A DNA stretch of 5,879 nucleotides from Nitrososphaeria archaeon (GTDB lineage Archaea; Thermoproteota; Nitrososphaeria; JACIWG01), in assembly GCA_014361085.1 (NCBI GenBank), contig JACIWG010000099.1:1-5879 (forward strand), read 5' to 3'. Of the stretch, positions 5,697-5,879 are shown piece after piece. Position 1 is the first letter of the stretch. Each line of letters starts with the position of its first letter. The position numbers and the translations under genes were made by a program. The notes beneath the pieces were generated by a model that saw nothing but the letters and a program-made list of their open reading frames with translations, was not told the DNA's origin and did no database searches.

Positions 5697-5709
5697 GCAT
5701 CAAAGAGAC

Positions 5710-5717
5710 ATATAAAA
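5710..5717 (-). promoter_or_regulatory. TATA-like box of the zinc-ribbon gene
   Basis: TTTTATAT on the minus strand is centred about 26 nt from the second in-frame ATG (5685-5687), predicting a leaderless transcript that would start after the first ATG. A second candidate (5720-5728) fits the first ATG. The first is the better match to an archaeal TATA box. Confidence 0.35.
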
Positions 5718-5737
5718 GCTTTAAAAATAATACAATA

Positions 5738-5879
5738 AACAAGGGTAAAAAATTTTCATACAAAGGAAGAAAATGGGAAAATTGGGTTAAAGAGGACTAT
5801 TTATCAGGACTTAAAGAATGGTCTTATCACTTTAATGCCTTTACACCACTAATAGTGTTCATATACTATATAGAGGATC
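5738..5879 (+). pseudogene. Coding-like open frame without a start codon, runs off the window
   Basis: One plus-strand frame is open from 5690 to the window end. From about 5738 the translation looks protein-like: NKGKKFSYKGRKWENWVKED, then a stretch ending in FTPLIVFIYYIED, with three Trp and a mixture of charged and hydrophobic residues. The strand composition flips here to G over C, the purine-rich pattern seen on coding strands, in contrast to the G-poor stretch before it. There is no ATG, GTG or TTG in frame before about 5844. It may be the interior of a broken gene, for example a mobile-element protein, or a gene whose start was lost to a frameshift. I do not recognise the family. Confidence 0.35.

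Overview
The window looks archaeal, probably an AT-rich member of the Thermoproteota/TACK lineages. I infer this from three things. The binding protein has a twin-arginine signal anchor followed by a Thr/Ser/Pro-rich linker and no lipobox cysteine. Two genes start where an archaeal TATA-type box predicts the transcript start itself (leaderless). The Shine-Dalgarno sites are of the GGTGAT type. I cannot name a genus.

Left part (1-3351). A seven-codon gene start leaves the left edge on the minus strand; its few residues resemble the start of a sulfatase-type protein. A divergent spacer with a perfect 12-bp palindrome separates it from a plus-strand, three-gene sugar ABC importer: an anchored family-1 solute-binding protein (241-1644), a MalF-type permease (1650-2504) and a MalG-type permease (2485-3351). 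The three genes are packed end to end (5-nt gap, then 20-nt overlap). No ATPase gene is present.

Right part (3390-5696, all minus strand). A UroD/MtaA-fold protein ends against the importer. Its 298-bp upstream spacer carries four copies of TGTGCTAA. Beyond it are a small single-domain cupin, a 293-bp spacer with a possible 22-codon gene remnant, and a small acidic zinc-ribbon protein. At the right edge an open, coding-like plus-strand frame without a start codon runs out of the window.

Working picture. The importer takes up a carbohydrate or related organic solute. The UroD-fold protein and the cupin may act on it or its product, but the sequence does not give the substrate. The most unusual signals are the TGTGCTAA cluster, a sharp change of codon use and strand composition inside the UroD-like gene and again at the 5' end of the cupin, and the two gene-fragment candidates.
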